DNA of 64,000 nucleotides from Morella rubra (Eukaryota > Streptophyta > Magnoliopsida > Fagales > Myricaceae). The notes under the pieces are model-generated. The model was not told the origin of the DNA. It worked only from the letters and a program-made list of their open reading frames with translations, and did no database searches. The position numbers and the translations under genes are program-made. Positions 11,634-23,084 of the stretch are shown piece by piece (position 1 is the stretch's first letter; each line of letters starts with the position of its first letter). Location of the stretch: contig CM025851.1 of NCBI GenBank assembly GCA_003952965.2, forward strand, positions 17,245,167-17,309,166, given 5' to 3'.

Positions 11634-13299
11634 GTGCGTCTCCTTTACTTGTTGTGTCCACATTTTGTAAGGAATTGGACTATTTTTTATCATTCGTTCT
11701 CAATTTGTTCGTTAAATCCGTTTAGAAAGCAATTTCTTCAATGATCACAATTAATGTGCATGAGGAATCGGTCGTCTCGCAAATCGCAATAGGAAGTCGG
11801 TCTGCATTTTTCTTTTCCATGCATGGAAGAGTTATTTATACAAGTAAATGAAAGAGCTTTTACAAATTTAATTTTTGTTCTTGTAAATAATGGGAAAGTA
11901 ATTTAAGGAGCTCTTAAATCTTAAGGGTCGACTTGTGTATTTTCAATCTTTGATGTTTGTATCTTCTTCTTCTTCTTTTCTGCTGGAGCAACTCAGGAAT
12001 GGTTTAAAAAAATCATGAGTTGCATTCTGCTCCCCAACTGAGGCTCCTACAGAAGGGGCAAAAAAGGAATGGGCCCCAGCCATACCCATGGACGGTTATC
12101 ATGCGCCATCTTTGCCACTTTTCTTGTTTTTTCTTTTCTGCTGTTTTCAGTGTTTTTTTTTTTTTGGGTTTGGGCGACAATATCGGTTCCAACCAGCTCA
12201 TTGAATCGACGACAATTCCAATGGAGAAGTAGCAAAAGAATGTGTGCTAAGAATTTACAGAGCCAGAGTAAAAAAAACAAAGGCGAAGAATTCGTGCGGT
12301 TTGGATTATTCAATTGGTCAAAACATTTTTAAAAAGTTACAATAGAAAGTAAACGTAAATAAAAAAAGTCTGTAAGGTCATACATTGCTGCGCTTGAGAT
12401 TTGTTGATTTAATTAACTCCCATAGTTCTTGACAGGTAGCGAAGGCTGGAGAGATGCTTACGTTTCGGAACGCTTAAGAGGGGTACTGTCAAAGTCTGTA
12501 ACAAAGATATAATTTGGTTTCAGGCTGTTGTCAAAATGCAAGATTTCTAAGAAAATATTTTAATTTATTTTTGTCTTTCATATTGTTACCATGAGATAAC
12601 AATTAGGTACCATATATATATATATATATTCGATTGCATGTTTGAATTAATGTCCCAAATTCGGAACGTATAATTTAGAGGCGGGTCCGTTATACATGTT
12701 AGGGACAATAATATATTGCACTCCGTTTGTTATTATTTTCTTTTAATACCACATGAACACTGGTGGGGCATTTTCTTCTCTGACTGAGTAACCTAGGGAA
12801 TGAGCCATTGAAAGAGATTTTAGCCAGGGGCACAAAGGAAAACTCATTCTGGCTATTGTTCTGGTTTAATGTAAATGATAACCATGGCATGTTTTGTTCA
12901 CTATTTTTTGCATTAATTTTGGTCAATCAAAGTTCATATGTTGGTTTCAATCGTCACAAATTGACATAATCAGTTGGATGATAAATTGATAGAAATGACC
13001 TATAGGATAGTAATTATGGTCGCATTAGACACCCTCATCCTACTTGGTTATTACTGTAATATTGTGTAAAGATTTTAACTCAGTTGGTAATGGACTTGTT
13101 GAAAATGGGGGCGTCTATTGTTCTTGCTGTTTCTGGCCAAAAAGGGAGCAAAAAATCCCCTTAACAAGGGTAGCAGAGCTCTCTATAGTGTCCTTCGCCA
13201 TAAGTCCATCTGATTTCAAGATCTTCAACAAAAACGCATGAACTATAGACTCCTCTTGTAAAGGAGCTGGGATGCTCACAGTGTTTGATAACATTTCAG
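11634..13299 (+). other. Probable 5' leader intron of the PLIP gene
   Basis: The donor at 11634 (AAG|GTGCGT) is convincing. The acceptor is less clear: TTTCAG ending at 13299 or CTCACAG ending at 13281 are the best candidates before the start codon. The interior is T-rich, contains a (TA)n run near 12613-12630, and no supportable coding exon was found. Short open frames near 12013-12332 are on T/A-rich sequence and are not called. Confidence 0.45.
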
Positions 13300-13388
13300 T
13301 CCGTCCCGAGTGGTACTAGGGAAAATAAAGAACCTTCACCAACAAGAACTCTGGTGGCATTCAGAGAAGAGCAATACCAGACAAAGCC

Positions 13389-16081
13389 ATGGCTTACAAC
13401 TCATTTACTCTTCCGACGTCCCCAAGGGTTGGCAGAACGACAGAAGACATCTTCAAGGAGCACAGTGGTCTCCGTCGCTCGCACTCTGGCAAGGACCTTA
13501 GCCATGGAGGCTGTATCCGAAGGTCCTACTCTGATAACAACTTTCCTAACTCCATCTCCTGTATCAAAGCCACTGGCACCCAACCAAAACTTAAGAATAG
13601 TAGTTCTATGGGAATTTTTCCATTTCAAGTATCTAGCTCCATTCTCCCAAGCTCGCTTCGATCATTTTTGTTTGACTCAGAAGAGAAGGATGTGAATATA
13701 GAGGTGAACTCTGTGGGGTCTAGTGAGGGAGAGGAGATTAAAAAATCGAATTGGATGGAGAGGCTGCTGGAAATAAGGAGTCATTGGAGAAATAGGCAGC
13801 AAAAAGAGCATGCAAGTGAAGATGTTGCCTTTGAAAAGGATGATATTGGTCAATGTGCTTGTGGTGGAGATGGAGGGTGTACAGTCAGTTACACTACAGA
13901 AGAAGGAGGAAAAGTGAGATATAACCGTGAATCATTCTCGAAATTCTTGGTTAGTGTACCATGGTCTGATACCAAGCTTTTTTCGCAATTGGCGTTCTTG
14001 TGCAACATGGCTTACGTGATACCAGAGATCAAGGTACCTTATTGTTCTGAATCCTTCAGATGTGATCTTCCTTATTTTAGTAATTTAGTTAATGGATTTC
14101 CTTGATTTTTTTCAATTTCAAAATAACGGTATTTAAGTTGCTGCTTACATTTCTAGATAGATTAGCCAAGTCTCTTTAATACAAAGAAGTGGCTTCATCC
14201 CACTAATATGCAGGCTAAGGACTTGAGGAAACAGCACGGCTTACAATTTGTAACATCATCACTGGAGCAAAAAGCAGAGGCAGCTGCAATTAAGGCAAAA
14301 CTTGATGAGGACTCCAGTCGCTTACCCCGAGCTGCCTCAGCGGCTAGTGAGTCCAGTTCAGAGGAAGCTGTAGCCTCTGAGAAGAAACGTCCAATCCGCC
14401 AATCTGTGGCTTATGAGATCGCTGTGTCAGCTGCTTCTTATGTCAAATTGCACACCAAGGGCTTTTTGTCCCTTGGGTCTGAACCGCAACGGGATGGTGA
14501 TGGTGACGCCTCATGGAAAACTGAAGGCCAACCACAAGCGGATGGAGAGAACTCACCCCGATTATATAACTCCGAGATGGCTGCTTGCATGGCAGCTTCC
14601 ACAATGACTGCAGTGGTTGCTGCTGGAGAGAGGGAAAAGCAGGAGGCAGCAAGGGATCTTCAGTCACTCCAATCATCACCTTGCGAATGGTTTGTTTGTG
14701 ATGATTTACGCACTTACACTCGCTGCTTTGTTATTCAGGTAATTCCTGCTTTAGCCATTCAATATATTATCCTCTACGGACCTATGATATCGACTTGTAT
14801 ATCAGAGACATGTCTTGGAAAAGGATATGAGAAAGAAAAACTCTTTTTGTGTGAGTTGCAGGGATCAGACTCCTTGGCATCTTGGCAAGCAAACCTTTTC
14901 TTTGAGCCGACCAAATTTGAGGTAACATTCTCCTCCACTCATTGTACACATGGACCTTATAGTTCAACAGAATCAATGAACACTTGTTATGGCTGCAGGG
15001 TACCGATGTGCTTGTGCATAGAGGAATTTATGAAGCTGCAAAGGGAATATATGAGCAATTTATGCCAGAAATAATCGAGCATTTGAACACATATGGGGAT
15101 CGTGCAAAACTTCAATTTACTGGCCACTCTCTTGGGGGCAGTCTCTCCCTTTTGGTCAACTTGATGCTACTGACCAGGAAGGTTGTCAAGGCCTCCACTC
15201 TTAGGCCAGTTGTCACTTTTGGCGCACCATTTGTGTTCTGTGGAGGCGAAAAAATACTGGACGAGTTGGGCTTGGACGAGAGCCGCATCCATTGTGTGAT
15301 GATGCATAGAGATATTGTCCCTAGAGCCTTCTCCTGCAACTACCCTGACCATGTTGCCACTGTCCTGAAGCGCTTAAACGGTTCCTTTCGCTCACATCCT
15401 TGCTTGATAAAGACTGTAAGTATCACCTTGACCATCTCTTGTCCCCTTTTTCAGCATTGATTATTTTATTTTTTATCCGAAACCCTCCGCAATCCTCAAA
15501 TTCATTCTGCATAACCTTACATCATGTATCAAGTCTTGAATTTGGACCTCCGTTCCTAAAAGTTTTGTCATAGATGCTACCAATAACAGAAAATACATGG
15601 ATTTTGATGAAGCGCACCTACTTAATTCGAAGCTCAGATTTTGTTGGTTTTCATGCAGAAACTATTGTACTGTCCTTTAGGCAAACTACTCATTCTGCAA
15701 CCTGATGAGAAGTCGTCATCTCCGCACCCTTTACTCCCTCAGGGGAATGCTCTATACTCATTGGACAAGACTCGAAGTGGGTACTCTTTAAATGCCCTTA
15801 CAGCCTTCCTCAATATTCCCCATCCTCTAGAGACCCTGAGTGATCCTACTGCCTACGGTTCAGAAGGTACGATACGCAGAGACCATGATTCAAACAACTA
15901 TCTGAAAGCCGTGAATGGGATTTTAAGGAACCGCACTAAGATACTTGTTGGGAGAGTAAAAGAACAGGGGAACCTCATGTGGCCCATTCTGACTTCACCA
16001 CCATCTCAAAACAAATGGAACCAGGAGAGTGACTTGAACGACAGCAGTATAGTCACAAACGAGATAATGACTGGAGCTTGA
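13389..16081 (+). CDS. PLIP1: Plastid lipase, class 3 lipase family (PLIP1 type)
   Basis: Alpha/beta-hydrolase lipase; Arabidopsis PLIP1 is a phospholipase A1-type enzyme acting on plastid phosphatidylglycerol and feeding acyl groups to seed oil. Five coding exons: 13389-14033, 14214-14738, 14862-14921, 14999-15415 and 15659-16081, all phase 0 with GT-AG introns, giving 689 residues. The nucleophile elbow GHSLGG places Ser at residue 454. HRDIVPRAF carries a likely catalytic Asp near 515, and RDHDSNNYL near the C-terminus is a candidate His region. The N-terminal half has the family segments [10 protein letters not shown] and [10 protein letters not shown] and the acidic linker before [22 protein letters not shown] and [11 protein letters not shown] precede the lipase core, and the protein ends EIMTGA. 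The ATG lies in good context (GCCATGGCT). It faces the CCCH/RING gene tail to tail. Similarity is closer to PLIP1 than to PLIP2/3 as I recall them; a tree would settle it. Confidence 0.94.
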
Positions 16082-16803
16082 CATCTATCCGCAAGGATGC
16101 CCCGCCCGCCTATGTGTAATTACAAGCACACCAATACACTGGAATGAGGAGCTTTACATGTTTTTTGTACATCCGTTTCATGTAAACATACCACGCCAGG
16201 CGTGTGCTAGTCGGTTTCTTTGTACATCTGCTTCATGTAAATTGTTTATAATATACAACTACATATCTCTGGGCATTGCATACTTGTGAGACTTTGCTTG
16301 GTCACTTGGGATGATGTTAACTTAGACCAAGTGTAATCAAACGTCCATTTATTTTTGAGTTTGCATACACTAGTCAGTAGAAAAACATGTGAAAAGACAA
16401 GAATCGTGAAGACTTCGTTTAATATTACATGTATTTCTATTCTCTTGTATCTTTTACAAGATACAACTTTCGCCTAAGCCGTACTAACGCCTATTCAAAC
16501 GAACGATCAATAACATTGAAACGTAACCACTTGCTATTTTCCGGATCAGGTATTCAGGCAAGTTGAGAAATTAAACAACATAAAAAATTTACCCACTTGC
16601 TAGTTCAAACGAAAAAAGTTCAAACGAAAAAGACTCAAAACCATCAATAGCATGAGAAACACACCTGCAACTGATCAATAGCATGATAAACATAACTACT
16701 TGCAAGTTAAGACGATCCCTAACATCTTCTTATACTATTTCGGGTAAATTAACATGGACCTTTAAGAGATCTAAATTAGCATAAACCTTGTACAGGTCTA
16801 AAT

Positions 16804-16949
16804 TTACTGTTATGAAATGATCAAACTGGCACCAAACGTTTAATTGAAGATCTGATTTACACCAAGTTAAAATCTTTTACTGTTATGAAATGATCAAACA
16901 GGCACCAAAAGTTTAATTGAAGATCTGATTTACACCAAGTTAAAATCTA
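16804..16949. repeat. 73-bp tandem duplication
   Basis: Two adjacent copies of a 73-bp unit beginning TTACTGTTATGAAATGATCA (16804 and 16877) differ at only a few positions (CTGG/CAGG, AACG/AAAG). They lie in the 1.2-kb space between the convergent PLIP and CCCH/RING genes, where nothing else is recognised. Confidence 0.8.
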
Positions 16950-17248
16950 TTTGATTGGATCTGGTGATAGTTCATTGAGCCAAAATGTCCTTTATCTGCC
17001 CGCGGGCGGGGATACCATTAACCAAATAAAGCATGGCAGACAGCTTACGACCGTCTACGCATCTGGAAATCTTTTAAGGCAATAATCAATTGAGTAAGAA
17101 TTTGTGAAAGCGCATTGCACATGTATATACAACAGATACTGGTTATTGGATTTCTTCTTTCAAAGCTAACCAATATAAATACGGGCCAAAAACATAATCA
17201 TTCCAACAACGCCATGAAGCGAAGGGCAGGATAAACCACTGAGCCACA

Positions 17249-18912
17249 TTATTTACCTTCCGCAGCCAATCTCTTGCGTATTTCGTGAGCCGTATTGAAA
17301 ATGCCAAGAGTAGGCTTGTTGCAAACAAAGCATTTCTTGTTCTTCGCATGATGCTGAAAGTGAAAAGTGCTTGAGTTAGATTACGTTTTAGAATGAAGGA
17401 CAGATTGGCAGCAAAATAACAAGATAGACATTTTAAAGGAGAGTCTGTCATGCTCAAGCGCAGAGCAAAAGCAAAAAAGAAAAGACAACCAAACAGAGGA
17501 CAGAAAACAGCAATTATATTTTAGTCGAGTTATTTTGTCATCGGAGTATGCTAAAAGTTTTTGTGCAATCAGCTCCCTAATCAGTTTTGCAACTTCATAG
17601 TAGACAATTTTATGGCATTAGTTAACGGGGGAGGTATCACCCCATCTCTAAATTTAGGGGCGTGCATAAGTGTGCATTTATGTGCCACTTGTACTCGAAA
17701 CAGCAGAGGTGATTAACCTCTCCCACGAGCCCCAAGAATATGTTTCATAAAGCACAACTTTAGTAGTATTCATTCTTAAAATTAAAAGGGTTCCTTTCCC
17801 CCTTTATGATTCAATTTCCTTTCTTTTTTATATTACGGGAATACACAAACAGTAAACTGATTATGCTCCAGAACAATAAGTTAATATGGAAAGGTTACCT
17901 TTAATGCGCAATGCTCACAGAAATAGTGTTTACACTTGGTCACCACAGGATCGACAAAAGGCTGCCTACATATGAAACATGCAAATGGCAATGAATCATC
18001 ATCATCTTCATCACCAGGGTCTACACCCTCACCATCCATGTCATCTATTCCCATAGCTAGATTTCTTTTCCTTACTTTCTCTGCTTCATCCCACTCCTTC
18101 TCCAACTGCCATCCAGACTTGTAATCCCCTCGGTCATGCGTAAACTTGCATGAATCTCCATACCCACAGTAACCAGTCTCTTTGTAATCTTTACAAATGT
18201 CTGGCTGATAATCAAATCTTGCTGAAACTCTTATGTGAGCAGAAGCCCTCAGAGGCCCATGTGATCCACCAGCTTTCTCACTGGCAACTGTTTGTTCTCT
18301 TCGGAACCCAGCCTTGTAATCAGTATACCCATGGATACCTTTATACAACTTGTCATCCCCCAAGTTTTTTCCTTTCCCCTTCAAAGCCTCCTCCGCTTGC
18401 TTAAGAGTTTTCTCACGTAATGCACGAGCATCTCTAGAGAACTCAGTCTCAGTTTCCAAAGTAGCGGTTGCTCTGCTATCATGTTCAACTTGAATTTCCT
18501 TTGAAGACTCAAACTGAAAGATTGGTGTCTTGGATTCATTTTTCACCTCACTAGTGGTAGCCGATTTGTTATTAGAAGATCCGGTGGAAAAATAAAGTTT
18601 GCTGTCAGGCTTTATGGTTTTCTTCTGACTGTGTAAGAATGAGCCTTCGGTTGTTGAGTCTTCCTCCTCATCTTCATCAACTGTTCGTTTTCTGATGTTT
18701 TTATTCCTTGAGGGCTTCCTGAAGAAGTTGCAGACTGAAAACAGAAAAATATTAGACATAACAGGAATGAAAGTAGCAAATAACCGCAAAAGAAAAAGAA
18801 AAAGAAAAAATGAGTTACCAAATCTAAATGGCGAAGATGAAAAGAAAAAGAAGATACTGCAAAGAAAGAAAATACCTTGTTCAGGCTGTGGATTTTCACC
18901 CGACTCCACCAT
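17249..18912 (-). CDS. C3H1: CCCH and RING zinc-finger splicing factor (RNF113/Cwc24 type)
   Basis: Orthologue-like to Arabidopsis zinc finger CCCH protein 1, human RNF113A and yeast Cwc24, which bind the activated spliceosome near the 5' splice site; the RING gives ubiquitin ligase potential. Three coding exons on the minus strand: 18876-18912, 17899-18734 and 17249-17353, giving 325 residues. The start [12 protein letters not shown] joins through a split Val codon to [16 protein letters not shown]. An acidic/Lys-rich linker follows. The CCCH finger has C-x8-C-x5-C-x3-H spacing ([20 protein letters not shown]). The RING begins CFICRQPF, continues [12 protein letters not shown] and ends CFVCNKP in the last exon. 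All metal ligands are present. A leader intron is visible: donor CAG|GTATGAG at 19912 and acceptor TTTGCAG at 18944. A decayed copy of part of exon 2 occurs at 35478-35650. Identity is firm; ligase activity is inferred from the family. Confidence 0.95.
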
Positions 18913-18943
18913 ATGAATAAAAGAGAAGGCAGAACTGGAAATC

Positions 18944-19912
18944 CTGCAAAAAGTTAACACAGATGGTGATGTTCCAAACATAACCAGCCAAAAAATGGCG
19001 CAATCTATCAAATTCTAAAGTACGCTAAGGTCTATTAAAAGTAAAGAAATTCAAGTTAACTGTATTCCTATGATTACTACGTTTATAACAGCTAAGGTCC
19101 ATAAATTAACCTCCATCGGACCTGGACAGATTTACAAGGATTTACAAATCTTTCTATATTAAAGAAGACGTGAATTCATAGAGGCAGAGCACATGCTGCA
19201 GGACAGCGTCTCTTAAGGACTTAATCCTATATTTTTGAAGGCGGCCCTAACTGATGCTAACTAAAACATAACGCTTCACTAGGAATGATGATAGCTCAAA
19301 ATGCTAAAACACTGGAAGAAAATATCGTACGGAAAGGGAAAGCACGCACCGTAGAAAAAAGACCCTAGATAAAATTAGGAAAAAGATGCAAGCAAATCAC
19401 TCATTTAGACATTTATTCAAACACCAACCATGCAAATCCACCCCCAATATTGACAAATCCAAAGAGAGACAGTTAGGAAGAAAAGAAGGGAGTTCAATGG
19501 TGGAGGAACCAAAGAGAAGTAGAGTTACAACACAAAAACCAAAGACAAAAAAATTCAAAAAAATCCCAACAGGGTACTCCAATCTTCTCAATCGAACAAC
19601 ACAGAAGAGCTCTTTGATCCGTTTTCGATTCCGCTGATCCCTGAAATTCCTCAAGGCCCTTGCCAATCAAACTAGCCAAAAAGGTTTCCTCTTAAGCAAA
19701 TTCAGAAATGCCGACGTTAAGAATGGTATTGTTGTTTTTGCCGATTGGCACATTTCCACTACAAAATCACTAAGCTTAACCGAAATAGAAGAAGTCATAC
19801 TTCTGGGATGAAGAAAATAGATTATTCAGGTTGGAAAAGAATTAGACAGCAATAGAAATCAATCCGGTCACGAAAAAATCAGAAGAAATTAGATCTACCC
19901 AAGATCTCATAC
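18944..19912 (-). other. 5' leader intron of the CCCH/RING gene
   Basis: On the minus strand, CAG|GTATGAGATC (19912) and TTTTTGCAG (18944) form a clear GT-AG pair that leaves a 30-base leader piece before the start codon at 18912. A predicted first noncoding exon lies above 19913 and ends before the Mutator-like element that begins at 20171. No coding exon was found within the intron. Confidence 0.6.
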
Positions 19913-20704
19913 CTGTTCGCACAAAACTTCACGTTCAAAAAGAAGAAACTCGAACACCGATAGTCGAAAAAATTCTAATATTCAAAATCATGAACCAAAG
20001 CGCCTATGACAAACGAGAAGAAATCAAAGTCCTCAGGAGCAAACCCAAGATAGAGCGGAATCATATATGTTCATGTTTGACGGCTGTGTGAATCTCTGTA
20101 GACAAAAAGAAGAAAGCTCCTAGAAATACGTGAAGGGTGTCGCCGTAGGTGACCTTTCAGTTTTTTTTTAGGTTAATTGCACCGTTGGTACATGCGGCAT
20201 CAACTTTTAACAAAATGGTGAGTAATTTCGACAAATAATCCTTGATTTAACAGTATTTGGTAAATAAAAATTTTAATTTCTAAAATTTTATCATCATTAC
20301 AATTCTTTTTCTTTCTTTATTTTTTTATAAAAATTTTTCACTTTTTTACCACCTTTTTCATTCTCTCTCTTTACCTTTTTACTAACTCCTAAAATTTTAC
20401 CCTAAAATTTTATTTCCAAACACCATGACATGTTTAAGTAAAATGTGATCCCTCTGTCGGCATGGGCGTGAACTCACTGACGGCAGTTGCTGACGTGTCA
20501 AAAAAATATCACGTCAGCAACCAATGAGACCATGACACCTGTCATTACAGCCAACTCAAAAGTCACTCATCAAATTGTTTCCACATGTACAACCAAATAA
20601 GCATTTAAAAAAAAAAAAAAAACTAACACACAAACAACTAATGATGTCGTCCCACTTATCCCCTTCCCCTGTCTGCCCCCCTTTCCCCAATTCTAGTCGA
20701 GAAA

Positions 20705-20870
20705 TGTTTGGTGTTCTTCCTGGGTTCTTCCCAGATTCTTCTGTGAAGAATCCAACGGCTCAAGATCTTTGGGTGTGTAGGGCCCACTTCTAAAATTAAT
20801 CCTGAGCCGTTAGATTCTTCCCAGAAGAACCTCGGAATAACCCAAGAAGGACACTAAGCATTGCTCATTC
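20705..20870. mobile_element. Small inverted-repeat element nested in the Pack-MULE
   Basis: The left arm TGTTTGGTGTTCTTCCTGGG pairs with the right arm read inverted, TGCTTAGTGTCCTTCTTGGG. A second inner pair, AGAATCCAACGGCTCA and TGAGCCGTTAGATTCT, supports the fold. It lies between the left arm and the PYL fragment, so it is a later insertion or part of the captured cargo. Confidence 0.6.
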
Positions 20871-20910
20871 TAGCCCTAGCTCTAGTGATCGCTGAAATCT
20901 CCGTCTCCGG

Positions 20911-21403
20911 CAACACATCAATGAAATTGTTGACGATTTATTATTACATGGAATTTACAAGACAAACAACAAAGCGCTACGCAAAGGTCCTAGAGAAACA
21001 TAATAGCAGTTAGAAACACTTCCACATCCATTCATCGAGGACTTGCAAAATCTTGGGAACCTTAGCCTTCGGACATTGAAAGAAGAGAAACCCATCATAC
21101 AAACAAGACAAAAGCAAAAAGTAAAGGCAACATAATGGTCCCCAAGAGGAGGAAAAGCGGCGGTAGCCGACAGAGTATCCAAAACTTCTGGACAACAGGG
21201 AAGGACGGCTACTGCCTATGCCTAGACAACATCAGGATCAAAAAAGCCTCGGAGGGTATGAGTATGGTTGTATCCATTCTTTCCATCCCCAGAGGCACTA
21301 GTAGTTGATGGGTTCAGTTCGGTTTAGCGCAGCCCTCCTCTTTGAGACATCAGCCAAGGATGTGAGATTGCACCTGATCAATGCCTCGACAAAGTAACAT
21401 GTT
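20911..21403 (-). pseudogene. Captured 3' fragment of the PYL receptor gene
   Basis: This segment matches 1579-2207 of the PYL gene in the same orientation, covering about 34 final codons, the stop codon and the 3' flank. The best-matching part (about 21195-21401 against 2003-2206) differs at roughly one base in fourteen by eye. Two internal deletions lie in the 3' flank, one near CCTAGAGAAAC and one of about 22 bases. The residual frame still reads CYFVEALIRCN...TEPINY before the same TAG, with several replacements. It lacks the gate, latch and START core and cannot make a receptor. Capture by the surrounding Mutator-like element is the simplest explanation. Confidence 0.88.
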
Positions 21404-21724
21404 TATGTCGTCAGGTTACAATGGTATGACGTCGTTAGTTAGGTTGAGTAGGACAGTGAGGTGGAAATTAATTTGGAGGAAATCTTAAGCCTTTTTGTTG
21501 AGTTGGCTGCGGTGACACGCGTCAAGGTCTTATTGGTTGCTGACGTGGTGTTTTTTGACACATCAACAATTGCTGTTAGTGGGTTCACGCCCATGTGACG
21601 GAGGGATCACATTTTATCTAAACATGTAATCCCAGGGACTATTTTGTCGAAAGTGTTACCCGAGGGACTATTTTGTTAAAAGTTAATACTACATGGACCT
21701 AAAATACAATTAACCCTTTTTTAA

Positions 21725-22132
21725 GGGATAAATACACTTTGCCCCCATTATCTTTAGGGTTATTTATATATTATACCTCGATGTATTATTTTTAAGACAT
21801 TGGACCCATAAAGTTACACATTTTTTCGATTTGGACCCTGTATCGTAATTGGGCATCAATTTAGACTGAATTTGTCAATTAGTTACACATTGCCCCCTTC
21901 TTTTTGGGGGGTATTTACACATTGTCCCCCTTATCTTTGGGGGTATTTACACATTTCACTTAGGTGGCATAAGAGGCACGTTTTGATGAATCATCTAAAT
22001 TGACGCCCAATTATGATACATGGTCCAAATTGAAAAAATGTGTAACTTTATGGGTCCAATGTCTCAAAAATAATACATCGGAGTGTAATGTGTAAATACA
22101 CCAAAGATAAGGGGACAAAGTGTATTTAACCC
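21725..22132. mobile_element. Fold-back Mutator-like element
   Basis: The left arm begins GGGATAAATACACTTTGCCC; the right arm read inverted begins GGGTTAAATACACTTTGTCC. The arms remain alignable for about 180 bp, including AGACATTGGACCCATAAAGT. The 9 bases on each side are CTTTTTTAA (21716-21724) and TTTTTTTAA (22133-22141), an 8-of-9 match that fits a Mutator-type target duplication. No coding content. It sits directly against the Pack-MULE. Confidence 0.75.
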
Positions 22133-22852
22133 TTTTTTTAACAAATCATGGGTCTTGTTTGGAATCGGGTTTGAGCTTGAGATTGAGATTGAGATTTTAA
22201 AGGGGTCTCCTAGGACTTTGTACTAGGTTTGTGATGTCATCTTTTACATTCTGAGAGGCACTAATAATTTCAAGAATAGTAATTCGCAGGTTTCCTGCCA
22301 ATTGCGTTTCCCACAACTAATGATGAAACGTGTATACGACAAACCTGTTAGTCCCCTTATCTGACACGTAAAGCAGTGTAAACATCCCGTTATGACTTAA
22401 TGACCCCAATTATTCCCCTAGTCCCTCCCATTTGCGTCAATTTTCCACTATGGACTGGGCCTCTACCTTAGTATCCCCTCTAGATATGCTTTTTTGTGCA
22501 TTGTATAACTGTTAACTATGAAAATAGTAATACAGTTTTGCCACAATCAGACGGATTAAGGACACTGTTAGTCAGTTGTTTAGATAAGTTTTGTTTTTTG
22601 TTATATCAATATACATGTAATATGTCCATCTCCTCAATTACTGTAGGACATGAGAGGCCACTCATAAGTTAGGCCCATCCAACTACTTATGTTCGATGAT
22701 AAAACAAAACTTAGTTTGGCAAGCATGGACATTACTAGATCTAATTGACGCTGATAGAGGACAAGGTCATAGACATTACCGGATCTAATTTCCTTAAACA
22801 GAGGACAAGGTCACAGATTCAACACATCTCATATAACACCTGACAGTTCTAA

Positions 22853-23050
22853 ATTCTATACATATTAAAAATGTGTAATTCCATATATATTCTACTTATG
22901 TCATTCTATACATATTAAAAATGTGTAATTCCATACATATTAAAAATTTCATTCTATACATATTAAAAACGTGTAAAACATGTAATTCCATACATATTAA
23001 AAATGTCATTCCATACATATTAAAAATGTCATTCCATACATATTCAAAAT
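22853..23050. repeat. Subterminal tandem repeats, ATTCYATACATATTAAAAATGT
   Basis: About eight irregular copies of a 21-30 bp unit (ATTCCATACATATTAAAAATG and variants) lie just beyond the stop of the Harbinger transposase remnant. They may be subterminal transposase-binding repeats or a simple satellite expansion. Confidence 0.75.
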
Positions 23051-23084
23051 GTTATCAATTTGTTTCCAATGTTATATGTGGCGT

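Larger units (their letters stand above)
20171..21715. mobile_element. Pack-MULE: Mutator-like element carrying a PYL gene fragment
   Basis: Long inverted repeats bound the element. The left arm starts GGTTAATTGCACC; the right arm read inverted starts GGTTAATTGTATTTTAGG. The arms share words such as AACTTTTAACAAAAT, ATGTTTA.(A/G)TAAAATGTGATCC, GGGCGTGAAC and CACGTCAGCAACCAAT over about 250 bp. The left arm is interrupted at about 20255-20425 by A/T-rich MITE-like sequence that also occurs near 37213-37365. The interior holds a fragment of the PYL gene (20911-21403) and a small inverted-repeat insertion (about 20705-20870). No transposase is present. Flanks are T-rich (20162-20170 and 21716-21724 agree at about 7 of 9 bases), consistent with a Mutator-type 9-bp target duplication but too low in complexity to prove it. 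Confidence 0.8.
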
